Positions 15,883-24,444 of a DNA stretch of 64,000 bases are shown here, one piece after another (position 1 is the first letter of the stretch; every line of letters starts with the position of its first letter). The notes under the pieces are model-generated. The model was given only the letters and a program-made list of their open reading frames with translations. It made no database searches and was not told the DNA's origin. This stretch comes from Leptolyngbya sp. NIES-3755 (GTDB lineage Bacteria > Cyanobacteriota > Cyanobacteriia > Leptolyngbyales > Leptolyngbyaceae): assembly GCA_001548435.1 (NCBI GenBank), contig AP017308.1, positions 1,621,030-1,685,029 of the forward strand. Reading direction: 5' to 3'. Position numbers and translations under genes: made by a program.

Positions 15883-16836
15883 TTAAAAGTGGCGATGTTT
15901 TTTCTGAGTTTGGGCGTGGTGAAATTGGCGACCTACAAAAGTCAGCGAATCAGCAAGGTGCGTTCTCCAATAGTTCCAACCCACATTTTGTCCGACAATT
16001 CCATGACCACCCGGAAATACATAGAATTCGTTATAGATTCCTAAGCTGCTCAATACTTTGTGGAAATCACGGGTGGCATCAAGGTATTTTTCGTCGGCTT
16101 CTCCAGCATCTAAATAAACTCGGATGCGTTTGCGCTCTTGAGGTGGGATTTGCGCGACAAAGAGTTGAGGACTGTTCTCAGGTCCGCTGTTATCGATGAA
16201 ATATCCGGTGTGACTAAAGAAAATGTTGAAGCGTTCTAAATGTCTTAATCCAATGTTGAACGCGCCCCAGCCACCCGAAGATAAACCACCCATTGCCCAG
16301 TAGTGAGAATCCTCGATCGTGCGAAATTGGCGCTTTACTTCTTTGACTAAATCCGAGCCGATGTAGGTTGAAACTTTGCCATTCTCGCCATCGAAATAGT
16401 CAGAATCCCAAAAAGGACTGGTTCCACGGTTGTCGTTGCCATCGGGTGTGATGATCAGGGCGGGTGGCAGTTTTTTCTCGTTATAGAGTCGTTTTAAGGT
16501 GGGGGTGATTGCGGCTTTTTCGTAGTAATCGCGTTCGTCTCCATGTCCACCATGTAGGAGGAAAATGACGGGGTAGCGTCGATTCGGATGCTTCTCATAT
16601 CCGGGGGGCAGAATTACGCCATATCGTCGCTGTTCATTCATGGCTTCGCTGTAGAAGCTTTTTACTTGAAAGTTCAGTCCTGCGACTTCTTCGACCGGCG
16701 GGGCATCGAGTTGGGGAGCACCGAGAACAAAAACATACCAATACGTCCCTGCCGCGATCGCACTCAGAACGATCGTGATCAAGGCTAAAACGGGCTTTCG
16801 ACGGAGTTTAAGTTTGGGTTTGGAGGTGAGTGGCAT
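15883..16836 (-). CDS. Membrane-anchored alpha/beta-hydrolase esterase (esterase D/Fes type)
   Basis: A 317-residue protein with one N-terminal membrane anchor (PVLALITIVLSAIAAGTYW, residues about 16-34) and an extracytoplasmic hydrolase domain. The oxyanion segment LLHGGHGDE lies near residue 93, the nucleophile motif GLSSGG near 185-190, an acidic LDAGEADEKY near 243, and the catalytic-His region FPGGHGI near 274. The family includes esterase D, antigen-85-like and enterochelin esterase-like enzymes. The gene is directly upstream of the MprF-like gene. In Pseudomonas and enterococci a comparable exported esterase beside an aminoacyl-PG synthase removes the amino acid again, so this enzyme may be an aminoacyl-lipid hydrolase. 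That role is inference. Confidence 0.85.
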   Translation of the reverse strand: MPLTSKPKLKLRRKPVLALITIVLSAIAAGTYWYVFVLGAPQLDAPPVEEVAGLNFQVKSFYSEAMNEQRRYGVILPPGYEKHPNRRYPVIFLLHGGHGDERDYYEKAAITPTLKRLYNEKKLPPALIITPDGNDNRGTSPFWDSDYFDGENGKVSTYIGSDLVKEVKRQFRTIEDSHYWAMGGLSSGGWGAFNIGLRHLERFNIFFSHTGYFIDNSGPENSPQLFVAQIPPQERKRIRVYLDAGEADEKYLDATRDFHKVLSSLGIYNEFYVFPGGHGIVGQNVGWNYWRTHLADSLTFVGRQFHHAQTQKKHRHF

Positions 16837-16979
16837 TGTATAAATTAAACAACCACTTTTTAACTACGGTTAATCAAAATCGAATTCCAAGGCAGTGCTT
16901 TAAATTGCTGTCGGTCAGGTGAAGGGCGAATCTTAGTGATTGCGTTATAACACACAGTAGCGTGATTGGAAGAAACAGA

Positions 16980-18347
16980 ATGTGTGCTGCAACTTATCGA
17001 GAACGAGCGGATGCGGGAATGGCAACACTTCAAACGTTTTACAATACTGCAACGGGATTGTGGAATACAACAGGCTGGTGGAATGGTGCGAACGTGTTGG
17101 AAACCACGATCGATTACTGTACCTTCACTGATTCGCTCACGTATCGAACGAATATTTTTAATACATTTGAGAAGAACAAACGTAACAATTTCTTAAATGA
17201 ATTTTACGACGATGAAGGATGGTGGGCACTGACTTGGATTAAAGCCTTTGATCTCACGGGTGAAAGTCGATACTTGGACATGTCGAAGATTATTTTTAAT
17301 GACATGACTAAAGGTTGGGATAACACTTGTGGCGGTGGGATTTGGTGGAATAAAGAACATAAGTATAAGAACGCGATCGCGAATGAGTTATTTTTAGCGA
17401 TCGCGGCTCGATTGTTTCTCAGAACCAGGGATCAACGCTATCTCGATTGGGCAAATCGAACCTGGAATTGGTTTCGTCGAACGGGAATGATCAATCAAAA
17501 TAATTTGATCAATGATGGCTTGAATGATCAGTGTAAGAATAACGGTCAACCGACTTGGACTTACAATCAGGGGGTAATTTTGGGAGCGCTAATTGATTTG
17601 TCGAAGTGTACAAATGATCGATCGCTGTTGAGCGTGGCACAATCGATCGCAGATGCAGCGACCAAATCTCTTGCTCCAAATGGCATACTACGTGAACCTT
17701 GTGAGCCGAATTGTGGATTGGATGGACCGCAATTCAAAGGGATCTTTATGCGAAACTTGTCGGATTTGTATCGGACTGTGAACAAGTTAGCGTATCGAGA
17801 TTTCATTCTTCGCAATGCGGATTCGATTTGGGAGCAATGTCGCAATCCGAAGAATCAATTTGGATTGTGTTGGGGACAGGATTTTGATGCTGCGGATGCG
17901 TCCCGTCAAAGTGCTGCGATGGATGCGTTAAATGCTTCGATTATTGCGAGTCGAACTCCGATCGTATTGCAAGCCGAAACTTCTACGCTTCATAGCTTAG
18001 TGTTAGAAGCGGTTTATACCGGATACGAAGGCTCAGGATACATTGCGGGATGGAATCGAGACGGGCAATGGGTTGATTTTAATTTCACTTTGCCGAATGC
18101 TGGACGGTTTGATTTGGTCATGCGATATGCAGCAGCGGCAGGAAACGCGACTCGATTTATCTTTGTGAATGGGAGAGCGATCGTCAATGCTCAGGTTTTC
18201 CCTGGAACCGGAAACTGGACAACTTGGAACACAACAACCATTCCAAATGTTTCATTAAAAGCGGGGAACAACACAGTTTCTATCATTTTTAATCAATCGA
18301 AAGGAAGTCGAAACTGGTTAAATCTCGATCAGCTTATAATTCGATGA
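16980..18347 (+). CDS. GH76-like alpha-mannanase with C-terminal carbohydrate-binding domain
   Basis: A 455-residue protein. Residues about 10-320 have the (alpha/alpha)6 pattern of glycoside hydrolase family 76: TGLWNTTGWWNGANVLETTID near the N-terminus, FYDDEGWWALTW with the adjacent aspartates at 77-78 expected to be catalytic, GGGIWWN, and YNQGVILGAL. Residues about 325-455 look like a CBM6/CBM35 module (IVLQAETSTLH, GSGYIAGWNRDGQWVDF, final LNLDQLIIR). GH76 enzymes cleave alpha-1,6-mannans. No signal peptide is visible from the ATG at 16980, which has a GGAAG ribosome-binding site, so its location is unclear. It overlaps the K+ channel gene by 4 bases. It is divergent from the esterase. 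Confidence 0.82.
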   Translation: MCAATYRERADAGMATLQTFYNTATGLWNTTGWWNGANVLETTIDYCTFTDSLTYRTNIFNTFEKNKRNNFLNEFYDDEGWWALTWIKAFDLTGESRYLDMSKIIFNDMTKGWDNTCGGGIWWNKEHKYKNAIANELFLAIAARLFLRTRDQRYLDWANRTWNWFRRTGMINQNNLINDGLNDQCKNNGQPTWTYNQGVILGALIDLSKCTNDRSLLSVAQSIADAATKSLAPNGILREPCEPNCGLDGPQFKGIFMRNLSDLYRTVNKLAYRDFILRNADSIWEQCRNPKNQFGLCWGQDFDAADASRQSAAMDALNASIIASRTPIVLQAETSTLHSLVLEAVYTGYEGSGYIAGWNRDGQWVDFNFTLPNAGRFDLVMRYAAAAGNATRFIFVNGRAIVNAQVFPGTGNWTTWNTTTIPNVSLKAGNNTVSIIFNQSKGSRNWLNLDQLIIR

Positions 18348-19306
18348 TCGGATTCATTCGACTTTGCATGAAACTTCGATCGTTCCATGAGGGTAGACCC
18401 TTGAGACTTAAAAATCTACTGCTTAGAAATCGTAAACATCGCCGCATCAAAATTCACGTCGAAGAAAGTGGGCGTTTCCAAATTGTCGGAATGAATGCTT
18501 GGTATTCCTACTGGCGTGATCCCTACCATTTGGTGCTGACTGTTCCTTGGCAGGGATTTTTTGCGATCGTGGTCGGGGCTTACCTGGGGATCAATGTCGT
18601 CTTTGCTTGGATTTATCTACTCGGTGGAGACTGCATTGCGAATGCCACACCCGGATCGTTTTTAGACTACTTCTTTTTCAGCATTCAAACCTTTGCGACG
18701 ATCGGATATGGGGCAATGTATCCGAAAACGGTTTATGCTCAGTCGATTATGACGATCGAATCGTTGGTTTCAATGGTTGCGATCGCAATTCTGACTGGGC
18801 TAACGTTTGCTCGATTTTCGCGTCCAACGGCTCGTGTCACATTTAGTCAAGTTGCGACGATCGCATCCCATGAAGGAGTTCCAACACTTAGTTTTCGGGC
18901 TGCAAATCAACGTCGAAATCAGATTTTAGAAGCTCAAATGCGAGTGTATTTAATTCGAGATGAAATCACTTCAGAAGGACGTTACATTCGTCGGATTCAT
19001 GATTTGGCATTAGTTCGGAGTCAAACTCCAGGATTTGCGCTGACTTGGTTGGTCATGCACCCGATCGATGAAAATAGTCCGCTTTATGGCATGACTCCAG
19101 AATCAATGTCTGAAACGAATTGTCTGATTCAGGTGATGCTAAGCGGCATTGATGAAACCGTGTCTCAAGTACTGCACGATCGACATGTTTATGTGCCACA
19201 AGAGATTTTATGGAATTATCGCTTTGTCGATCTGGTGTACAAAACGCCTGAAGGGCATCGGTTTATTGATTATCAGCATTTTCATGATGCAGAGCCGATT
19301 CCGTAG
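18344..19306 (+). CDS. Inward-rectifier-type potassium channel (KirBac family)
   Basis: A 320-residue channel subunit. It has two transmembrane helices (about 69-98 and 131-160) flanking a pore loop whose selectivity filter, TIGYG, lies at residues 119-123. The outer helix is preceded by the amphipathic slide helix containing WYSYWRDPYHLVLTVPW. The C-terminal half is the cytoplasmic immunoglobulin-like Kir domain (FRAANQRRNQILEAQMRVYL, LTWLVMHPIDENSPLYG). Prokaryotic Kir channels are tetramers gated by lipids and pH. The ATG overlaps the stop of the glycosidase gene (ATGA), so the two are translated together, an unusual partnership. Confidence 0.93.
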   Translation: MIGFIRLCMKLRSFHEGRPLRLKNLLLRNRKHRRIKIHVEESGRFQIVGMNAWYSYWRDPYHLVLTVPWQGFFAIVVGAYLGINVVFAWIYLLGGDCIANATPGSFLDYFFFSIQTFATIGYGAMYPKTVYAQSIMTIESLVSMVAIAILTGLTFARFSRPTARVTFSQVATIASHEGVPTLSFRAANQRRNQILEAQMRVYLIRDEITSEGRYIRRIHDLALVRSQTPGFALTWLVMHPIDENSPLYGMTPESMSETNCLIQVMLSGIDETVSQVLHDRHVYVPQEILWNYRFVDLVYKTPEGHRFIDYQHFHDAEPIP

Positions 19307-19481
19307 AAGGTTCGATCGGACGAACGACGACGCGACCATTTTCAACGATCGTCCGAAGCTGATGAGATTGTTTCTTGGGTTTCGCGAGTGGAGATTCTGC
19401 TAAACAATCATGTTGTCTCAGAGTTTGCTGATTCTCTAAAACTTTGACATAGCCTGTGCAAGCTGCGGTAGGGCAAGACAT
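19263..19481 (-). CDS. Possible small hypothetical protein
   Basis: A 72-codon frame on the minus strand starting MSCPTAACTGYVKVLENQQ, with a protein-like RTIVENGRVVVRPIEPS segment. It overlaps the 3' end of the potassium-channel gene by 44 bases tail to tail. It has no clear ribosome-binding site and I recognise no relative. It may be real, as the region to 19775 is otherwise empty, but it may equally be chance. Confidence 0.3.
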   Translation of the reverse strand: MSCPTAACTGYVKVLENQQTLRQHDCLAESPLAKPKKQSHQLRTIVENGRVVVRPIEPSTESALHHENADNQ

Positions 19482-19775
19482 AAGAAGTTTTTGGTTCTAT
19501 CTTTTATTATGTGCTGACTCTGGAGAGGAACGGTAGCGTATTTCGCCTACTTTCAAGGGTGGAGAATACGATCGCTTAATTGAATGATGTAGAGTTTTGC
19601 GACGGTAATGATTCCATCTAAAGTTATGTTCGTTTTGATTTGAAATATTACAGTCTCCCATTCTGGGGCGCGATCGACCTGGCAATACAGGATTAATTTA
19701 AGACCGCTCTAGCGCAATTGGAAACAACCAGATGCTAGACTCATTCAAAAACGGCAGCACTATCTTGATTAAGTC
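19482..19775. other. Intergenic region without recognisable gene
   Basis: This 294-base gap, part of a 470-base stretch after the channel gene, contains scattered cgatcg motifs and should hold the promoter of the M23 peptidase at its right end. I see no convincing ORF, repeat or RNA structure in it. Confidence 0.5.
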
Positions 19776-20633
19776 ATGCAGTATCGTGGGTGGCTCCTAG
19801 TTGGAGTATTGAGTTTTGGAACAGTGCCCGTCGCACCATTACAAGGATTGGCACAAGAAGCAGGCTGTCCGGCTCCCGCTTTGTCTCGGTTATCCCGACA
19901 TACCGTGAGATCTGGAGAAACGTTGGAATCGATCGCGTCTCGCTACAATTTGATCCCAGCAACGATTATGGGATTGAATCCGAATGTTCGATCGGGGAAA
20001 GCAACTCCCGGACAGACCCTTTCGATTCCGCCTTATAACGGGATTCGGGTGGAAGTTCCTGCTGGACAAAGTTTGAAAGAGTTGGCAGCCCGATATCGAG
20101 TTCGACCCGATGTGCTGTATGAAGTGAACGGCTGTCAGCGATCGCCAAAAGTGGTGTTCGTTCCCGGAGTCAACTGGTCGCCGAATGAAGGCGCAGCCCC
20201 AACATTAGTCGGAGTTTCGAGTGCTTTATCTGGTTCACCATTAAAAGGAAATTCTGCGATCGCGCTGGGTTTCGGTTGGTATTTGCCCAATGGAGCGACC
20301 AAACCTGTGTTTCATAGTGGCATCGATATTTTGGCGAATTTGGGCACTCCAGTTCAAGCGATCGGGGATGGAACGGTCGCATTTGCGGGAAATCAAGGCG
20401 CGTATGGAAACTTAGTCGTGATCAATCATCAGCAAGGTTATCAGACTCGATACGCACAGTTGGGCAGAATTGATGTCAAAGTAGGGCAGAAACTTAAACG
20501 AGGCGCGATCGTGGGAACCGTTGGACAGACCGGAACTCCGACGACTCCACAGCCGCATTTACATTTTGAAGTGCGATCGAATTCTAAATTAGGATGGGTG
20601 GCAGAAGATCCGCTTGCGTTTATTCGGCGGTAA
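19776..20633 (+). CDS. LysM / M23 family murein peptidase
   Basis: A 285-residue secreted cell-wall enzyme. A signal peptide (GWLLVGVLSFGTVPVAPLQG, cleavage near LAQ at about 27) precedes two LysM domains: HTVRSGETLESIASRYN (about 42-58) and VEVPAGQSLKELAARYR (about 91-107). The C-terminal M23 (LytM) domain has the zinc-ligand motifs FHSGIDI (about 182-188) and HLHFEV near residue 263, both intact, so it could be an active Gly-Gly or D,D-endopeptidase. LysM anchors it to peptidoglycan. It stands alone between an intergenic gap and a palindromic repeat. The start follows weak ribosome-binding context. Confidence 0.92.
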   Translation: MQYRGWLLVGVLSFGTVPVAPLQGLAQEAGCPAPALSRLSRHTVRSGETLESIASRYNLIPATIMGLNPNVRSGKATPGQTLSIPPYNGIRVEVPAGQSLKELAARYRVRPDVLYEVNGCQRSPKVVFVPGVNWSPNEGAAPTLVGVSSALSGSPLKGNSAIALGFGWYLPNGATKPVFHSGIDILANLGTPVQAIGDGTVAFAGNQGAYGNLVVINHQQGYQTRYAQLGRIDVKVGQKLKRGAIVGTVGQTGTPTTPQPHLHFEVRSNSKLGWVAEDPLAFIRR

Positions 20634-20660
20634 TAATTCGCTGCGTTTGGGGCGGCTAAT

Positions 20661-20765
20661 GCCCCCTAAATCCCCCAAAAATGGGGGACTTTGAGACAGA
20701 AAAACTCCAGAGTTTCAATCATGGTTCTACCTTTCAAAGTCCCCCAGGATGGGGATTTAGGGGGC
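20661..20765. repeat. Palindromic dispersed repeat (ccccctaaatccccc type)
   Basis: The left arm, beginning GCCCCCTAAATCCCCC at 20661, and the right arm, ending GGGGATTTAGGGGGC at 20765, are inverted copies of about 34 bases with small mismatches, separated by about 40 bases. Both arms contain the gggggactttga motif. A second, perfect hairpin of the same family is at 60675-60711. This matches the small palindromic repeat families scattered between genes in cyanobacteria and could be a MITE or extragenic palindrome. Confidence 0.8.
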
Positions 20766-20807
20766 GAAGAATCTGTCGCATTTACAGATTAAATCGGTAT
20801 CACAATA

Positions 20808-21518
20808 ATGTCAGGCAAAGTTTTCCTAGTTGGCTCTGGTCCCGGTGATATCGGCAATCTCACGATGAGAGCTTATCAGTTACTCACTCAAGCTGAAGTG
20901 CTCGTGTACGATGCGCTAGTCGATGCTCAATTTCTCGAACTCGTTGCCGAAACCTGTCTCAAACTCAATGTCGGCAAACGCGGCGGACAACCGAGCATGA
21001 AACAGGAAGATATCGATCGATTACTGGTCGAACAGTGCCAACAAGGAAAACGAGTCGTCCGACTCAAAAGCGGTGATCCCTTCATCTTCGGGCGCACCAC
21101 TTCAGAAATTCAAGCTCTCAAATCGGCAGGCTGCGCTTACGAAGTCATTCCCGGACTTTCTTCAGCCTTAGCCGCTCCCTTGTTCGCCAACATTCCCCTC
21201 ACTGATCCCGTTCTCAGTCGTGGATTTACGGTCGTTACAGCCCACGAACCCGATCGATTAAACTGGCAAGCTCTCGCTCAATTAGACACCCTCGTGATTT
21301 TAATGGGAGGAAAACATCTTCCTTTAATTGTCGAACAGCTACACCATCAGGGAAAATCAGAAGAGACTCCGATCGCAATTATTCGCTGGGCAGGTCATCC
21401 AGAGCAGGAAATTTGGAGCAGTACGCTTTCTGAGATTCTGTTACAAGTCAATCCTCAACGATTGTCGCCCTGTGTGATCGTGATTGGAGAAGTTGTTAGA
21501 CTACGATCGTTTTTATGA
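20808..21518 (+). CDS. cobA: Uroporphyrinogen-III C-methyltransferase (SUMT)
   Basis: A 236-residue SAM-dependent enzyme that methylates uroporphyrinogen III at C2 and C7 to precorrin-2, the branch to siroheme and cobalamin. The family signatures are present: VGSGPGDIGNLTMRAYQLL at the N-terminus (residues 7-25), VYDALV, VRLKSGDPFIFGR (about 84-96) and YEVIPGLSSALAAP (about 110-123). No CysG-type dehydrogenase or ferrochelatase domain is fused. The stop overlaps the start of hemD (ATGA), so both are made from one transcript, a common arrangement for tetrapyrrole branch-point genes. Confidence 0.95.
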   Translation: MSGKVFLVGSGPGDIGNLTMRAYQLLTQAEVLVYDALVDAQFLELVAETCLKLNVGKRGGQPSMKQEDIDRLLVEQCQQGKRVVRLKSGDPFIFGRTTSEIQALKSAGCAYEVIPGLSSALAAPLFANIPLTDPVLSRGFTVVTAHEPDRLNWQALAQLDTLVILMGGKHLPLIVEQLHHQGKSEETPIAIIRWAGHPEQEIWSSTLSEILLQVNPQRLSPCVIVIGEVVRLRSFL

Positions 21519-22309
21519 AACTCCCTTTATTTGAAACAACGATTGTCGTCACTCGTGCAGCCGGACAATCGAGCCAGTTTGCGTACTCGCTGCAAAATTA
21601 TGGTGCAAAAGTAATCGAGATGCCCACGATCGAGATTGTTGCGCCTTCGAGTTGGAAAGAATTGGATCAAGCGATCGCCATTCTGAATGAATTCGATTGG
21701 CTGATTCTGACTTCCACGAATGCGGTCGATTATTTTTTCGAGCGGTTGGCAACTCAGCTTCAGGATGTGCGTGGATTGGCAGCGATTAAGACCGCTGTTG
21801 TCGGTGAAAAAACTGCACAACGATTGAGACAGCGAGGTTTGCAGCCTGATTTTATTCCGCCTGAATTCGTCGCGGATGCAATGGTCGTGAATTTTCCCGA
21901 ATCGGTGGAAGGGAAAAAGATTTTATTTCCGAGAGTTGAAACAGGTGGGCGAGATGTTTTAGTCAGAGCGTTTAGCGATCGAGGTGCAATTGTCACTGAA
22001 GTTGCCACCTATCAATCGACTTGTCCAAAAATTCCAGATGCAAAAGCGATCACAGCACTCCAAGATCAAGCAGTTCACCTAGTGACGTTTGCCAGTTCCA
22101 AAACGGTGAAACACTTCTGTGAACTGCTACAACAATCGATCGGGGAAGATTGGGCGAAGCGCCTAGAAACGGTGAAATTTGCGTCGATCGGTCCTCAAAC
22201 TTCTAAAACTTGTCGAGCATTGCTAGGACGAGTGGATATCGAAGCAACAGAGTTCACGTTAGATGGATTGATTAAAGCGATCGTAGCTCAAGCAAATACT
22301 CTAAAGTGA
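21515..22309 (+). CDS. hemD: Uroporphyrinogen-III synthase
   Basis: A 264-residue enzyme that closes hydroxymethylbilane to uroporphyrinogen III with inversion of ring D. The family is weakly conserved but recognisable here: ETTIVVTRAAGQSSQFAYSL start, an MPTIEI segment, FDWLILTSTNAVDYFFERL (about 70-88), AAIKTAVVGEKTAQRLRQRG (about 97-116), LFPRVETGGRDVL, and the C-terminal LVTFASSKTVKHFCEL and ASIGPQTSKTCRALLG. It is translationally coupled to cobA and ends 2 bases before the convergent P450 gene. Confidence 0.93.
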   Translation: MKLPLFETTIVVTRAAGQSSQFAYSLQNYGAKVIEMPTIEIVAPSSWKELDQAIAILNEFDWLILTSTNAVDYFFERLATQLQDVRGLAAIKTAVVGEKTAQRLRQRGLQPDFIPPEFVADAMVVNFPESVEGKKILFPRVETGGRDVLVRAFSDRGAIVTEVATYQSTCPKIPDAKAITALQDQAVHLVTFASSKTVKHFCELLQQSIGEDWAKRLETVKFASIGPQTSKTCRALLGRVDIEATEFTLDGLIKAIVAQANTLK

Positions 22310-22311
22310 TG

Positions 22312-23691
22312 TTAGGAAGTTTGCGCGATCGCTTCTGTGAGATGACCCGTTTTTTGCTCCACAATCTTAATTTTCACGCCTGTGCCGGGAGCGAGTGTGA
22401 CTCCTCGACGGCGCGGAACTTCAGGACGACGATCGACTAATGCAAGCTCATAGTTTGACAAAATCGTTGCTAAAACGAGCTTCATTTCAAACATGGCGAG
22501 TGCTTCCCCAATACAACGCCGCGACCCGCCCCCAAACGGCATAAACTCATACGGAGAAAACTGCCGCTCTAAAAAGCGCTCTGGCTTAAATTGGTGCGAC
22601 TCTGGATACAGGTCTTCACGGTGATGTAGTAGATAAATACAGCCTACAACCGCCGTTCCGGGCTGGAGTGGATAACCCAATAGTTCCAGCGGCTCCTTCA
22701 CGATTCGGCTAAAGGTCAACATTGCAACCGGGTACAGTCGGAGTGTTTCATTACAAACTGCACTGAGATAAGGCGATCGAGCGATCGACATTGGATCAGG
22801 ATTTGCACCGAGCGCTTCGATCTCTTGTAGCAGTTTCTCGCGCACGTCTGGTAAGTGATGCACCCAGTAAAGCGCCCATGCCATTGCGGTCGCGGTCGTT
22901 TCATGTCCTGCAAACAGCAAAGTCATTAATTCATCTCGAAGTTCCGAATCGCTCATCGGTTCCCCATTTTCATCTCGTGCCGCCATGAGCATTGAGAGAA
23001 TGTCTACTCGATCGCTATTATCTTGCTGATGCCGATCGGCAATTTCGGCATAGAGCAGCGTATCGATCTCGCTACGATCGCGCAAAAACCGTCCCCAAGG
23101 CATCCAGGTTCCCCAATCGCGCTGCATCCAGGGGAAAAACAAGAAACTAGCACTCAAGGGATTGTGGAACAAATCACACATCTTAGTAATTGCGGCTCGA
23201 ATTTGCTCATACCGCTCTCCCTCAGTCACTCCGAACACCGTCTGTAAAATCACTTGCAGCGAGATTTCTTGCATTGCCGATCGTGCATTAAACGGTTGTG
23301 CGATCGCGTACTGACTCATCGCTTTCTCAGTTAATCGACGAATCAGATCTCCATAATTTCGCATTCGATCGCCGTGAAAGGGCGGCATAACGAGTTGACG
23401 ACGGCGCTTATGTCGATCGTCACTCAACATAATCACTGAAGCATCCCCGATCAGTGGAGATAGAATTCGATTCGCCTCACCTGGAGCTACAAAGCGTTTA
23501 CGATCGCTCGTTAGAATCTCTTGAATCGCTTGTGGATGATTGACGAACACGAGATGCTGACCTGAGAGCAGACCTGCTGAAAAGATGTCAGGATGTTGCT
23601 GAGCCGATTGTTCCATATAGCCGACAGGATCAGCAACCCACTGCCATTCCTGAAGTAGTAACGGTTTACGAAGCACATTCGGTAGGTTCAT
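22312..23691 (-). CDS. Cytochrome P450
   Basis: A 459-residue soluble heme monooxygenase. All family motifs are present: the I-helix LLFAGHETTATA with the conserved Thr, the K-helix ETLRLYP (ExxR), the PERF-type FKPERFLE and the heme-ligand loop FMPFGGGSRRCIGEALAMFE with its Cys. The general look is that of cyanobacterial CYP110-like proteins, several of which act on fatty acids or terpenoids, but the substrate is unknown. I place the start at 23691, where GGAGAG precedes the ATG; a start 42 bases upstream would add 14 residues. It stands convergent to hemD. Confidence 0.93.
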   Translation of the reverse strand: MNLPNVLRKPLLLQEWQWVADPVGYMEQSAQQHPDIFSAGLLSGQHLVFVNHPQAIQEILTSDRKRFVAPGEANRILSPLIGDASVIMLSDDRHKRRRQLVMPPFHGDRMRNYGDLIRRLTEKAMSQYAIAQPFNARSAMQEISLQVILQTVFGVTEGERYEQIRAAITKMCDLFHNPLSASFLFFPWMQRDWGTWMPWGRFLRDRSEIDTLLYAEIADRHQQDNSDRVDILSMLMAARDENGEPMSDSELRDELMTLLFAGHETTATAMAWALYWVHHLPDVREKLLQEIEALGANPDPMSIARSPYLSAVCNETLRLYPVAMLTFSRIVKEPLELLGYPLQPGTAVVGCIYLLHHREDLYPESHQFKPERFLERQFSPYEFMPFGGGSRRCIGEALAMFEMKLVLATILSNYELALVDRRPEVPRRRGVTLAPGTGVKIKIVEQKTGHLTEAIAQTS

Positions 23692-23766
23692 GAAACTCTC
23701 CAGTGAAAGGTGAGTGCTTTGGGCTTTGTTCAAGATTGTACCAAACGCTTAATTGTTTCAGGATCA

Positions 23767-24402
23767 CTAATGAAGCGCGTACAGTGCCTCAATATCATTT
23801 GACATAATCAATGGGATAGCTTGAGTAATTTTCTCAATCTCCCAATTCCACCAGCTTATTTCCAGGAGCTTAGTAATTTCAGCATCATTAAATCGTTTCC
23901 GAATCACTGTTGCAGGATTGCCACCCACGATCGCATAATCTGAAACATCTTTCACGACAACAGATTTAGCTGCAATGATAGCTCCATCTCCAATCTTGAC
24001 TCCAGGCATGATCATTGTTTCATAGCCAATCCACACATCATTTCCAATTACGGTATCGCCTCGACTAGGGAGATCAATCAATTGATCCATTGAGCTTTCC
24101 CATCCATCACCAAAGATCGGGAACGGATAAGTCGAAATACCGTCTAGCTTGTGATTTGCGCCGTTCATGATAAATTTTACGCCTGTAGCGATCGCGCAAA
24201 ATTTTCCGATGATTAAGCGATCGCTGCCATAGTTGTACAAGACATTGCGCTCAAATCCTTCTGGATCAACCGGATCATCATAGTAAGAGTACTCTCCTAC
24301 ACTAATATTCGGAGCCGTGATGCAATCTTTGAGAAAGCACACCCGTGGCCGTTCAGGAATTGGATGTTTCTGATTAGGGTCAGGACCATTCGGGTGTGCC
24401 AT
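23767..24402 (-). CDS. Vat/CatB-type hexapeptide acetyltransferase
   Basis: A 211-residue xenobiotic-type O-acetyltransferase with left-handed beta-helix repeats (VGEYSYYDDPVDPEGFE, IGKFCAIATGVKFIM, VIGNDVWIGYETMIMPGVKI, IGDGAIIAAKSVVVKDV). The catalytic histidine lies in NGANHKLDG (about residue 83). The N-terminus (PNGPDPNQKHPIPERPRVCF) is close in pattern to streptogramin A acetyltransferases (Vat) and chromosomal relatives. Such genes are common in environmental bacteria, where the true acceptor is unknown, so resistance should not be assumed. It stands immediately downstream of the FMN-binding stress protein on the same strand. Confidence 0.88.
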   Translation of the reverse strand: MAHPNGPDPNQKHPIPERPRVCFLKDCITAPNISVGEYSYYDDPVDPEGFERNVLYNYGSDRLIIGKFCAIATGVKFIMNGANHKLDGISTYPFPIFGDGWESSMDQLIDLPSRGDTVIGNDVWIGYETMIMPGVKIGDGAIIAAKSVVVKDVSDYAIVGGNPATVIRKRFNDAEITKLLEISWWNWEIEKITQAIPLIMSNDIEALYALH

Positions 24403-24444
24403 GATTGTTTTCTCTACACTGTAACGAATGTGCAGATTAACAGT

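Noticed and set aside
19497-19685. A 62-codon minus-strand frame in the gap after the channel gene
   Set aside because: Arg/Ser/His-rich chance frame without a recognisable start context or family.
23767-24402. Calling the Vat-like acetyltransferase an antibiotic resistance gene
   Set aside because: The family is broad and environmental; the catalytic motif alone cannot show that streptogramin is the substrate.
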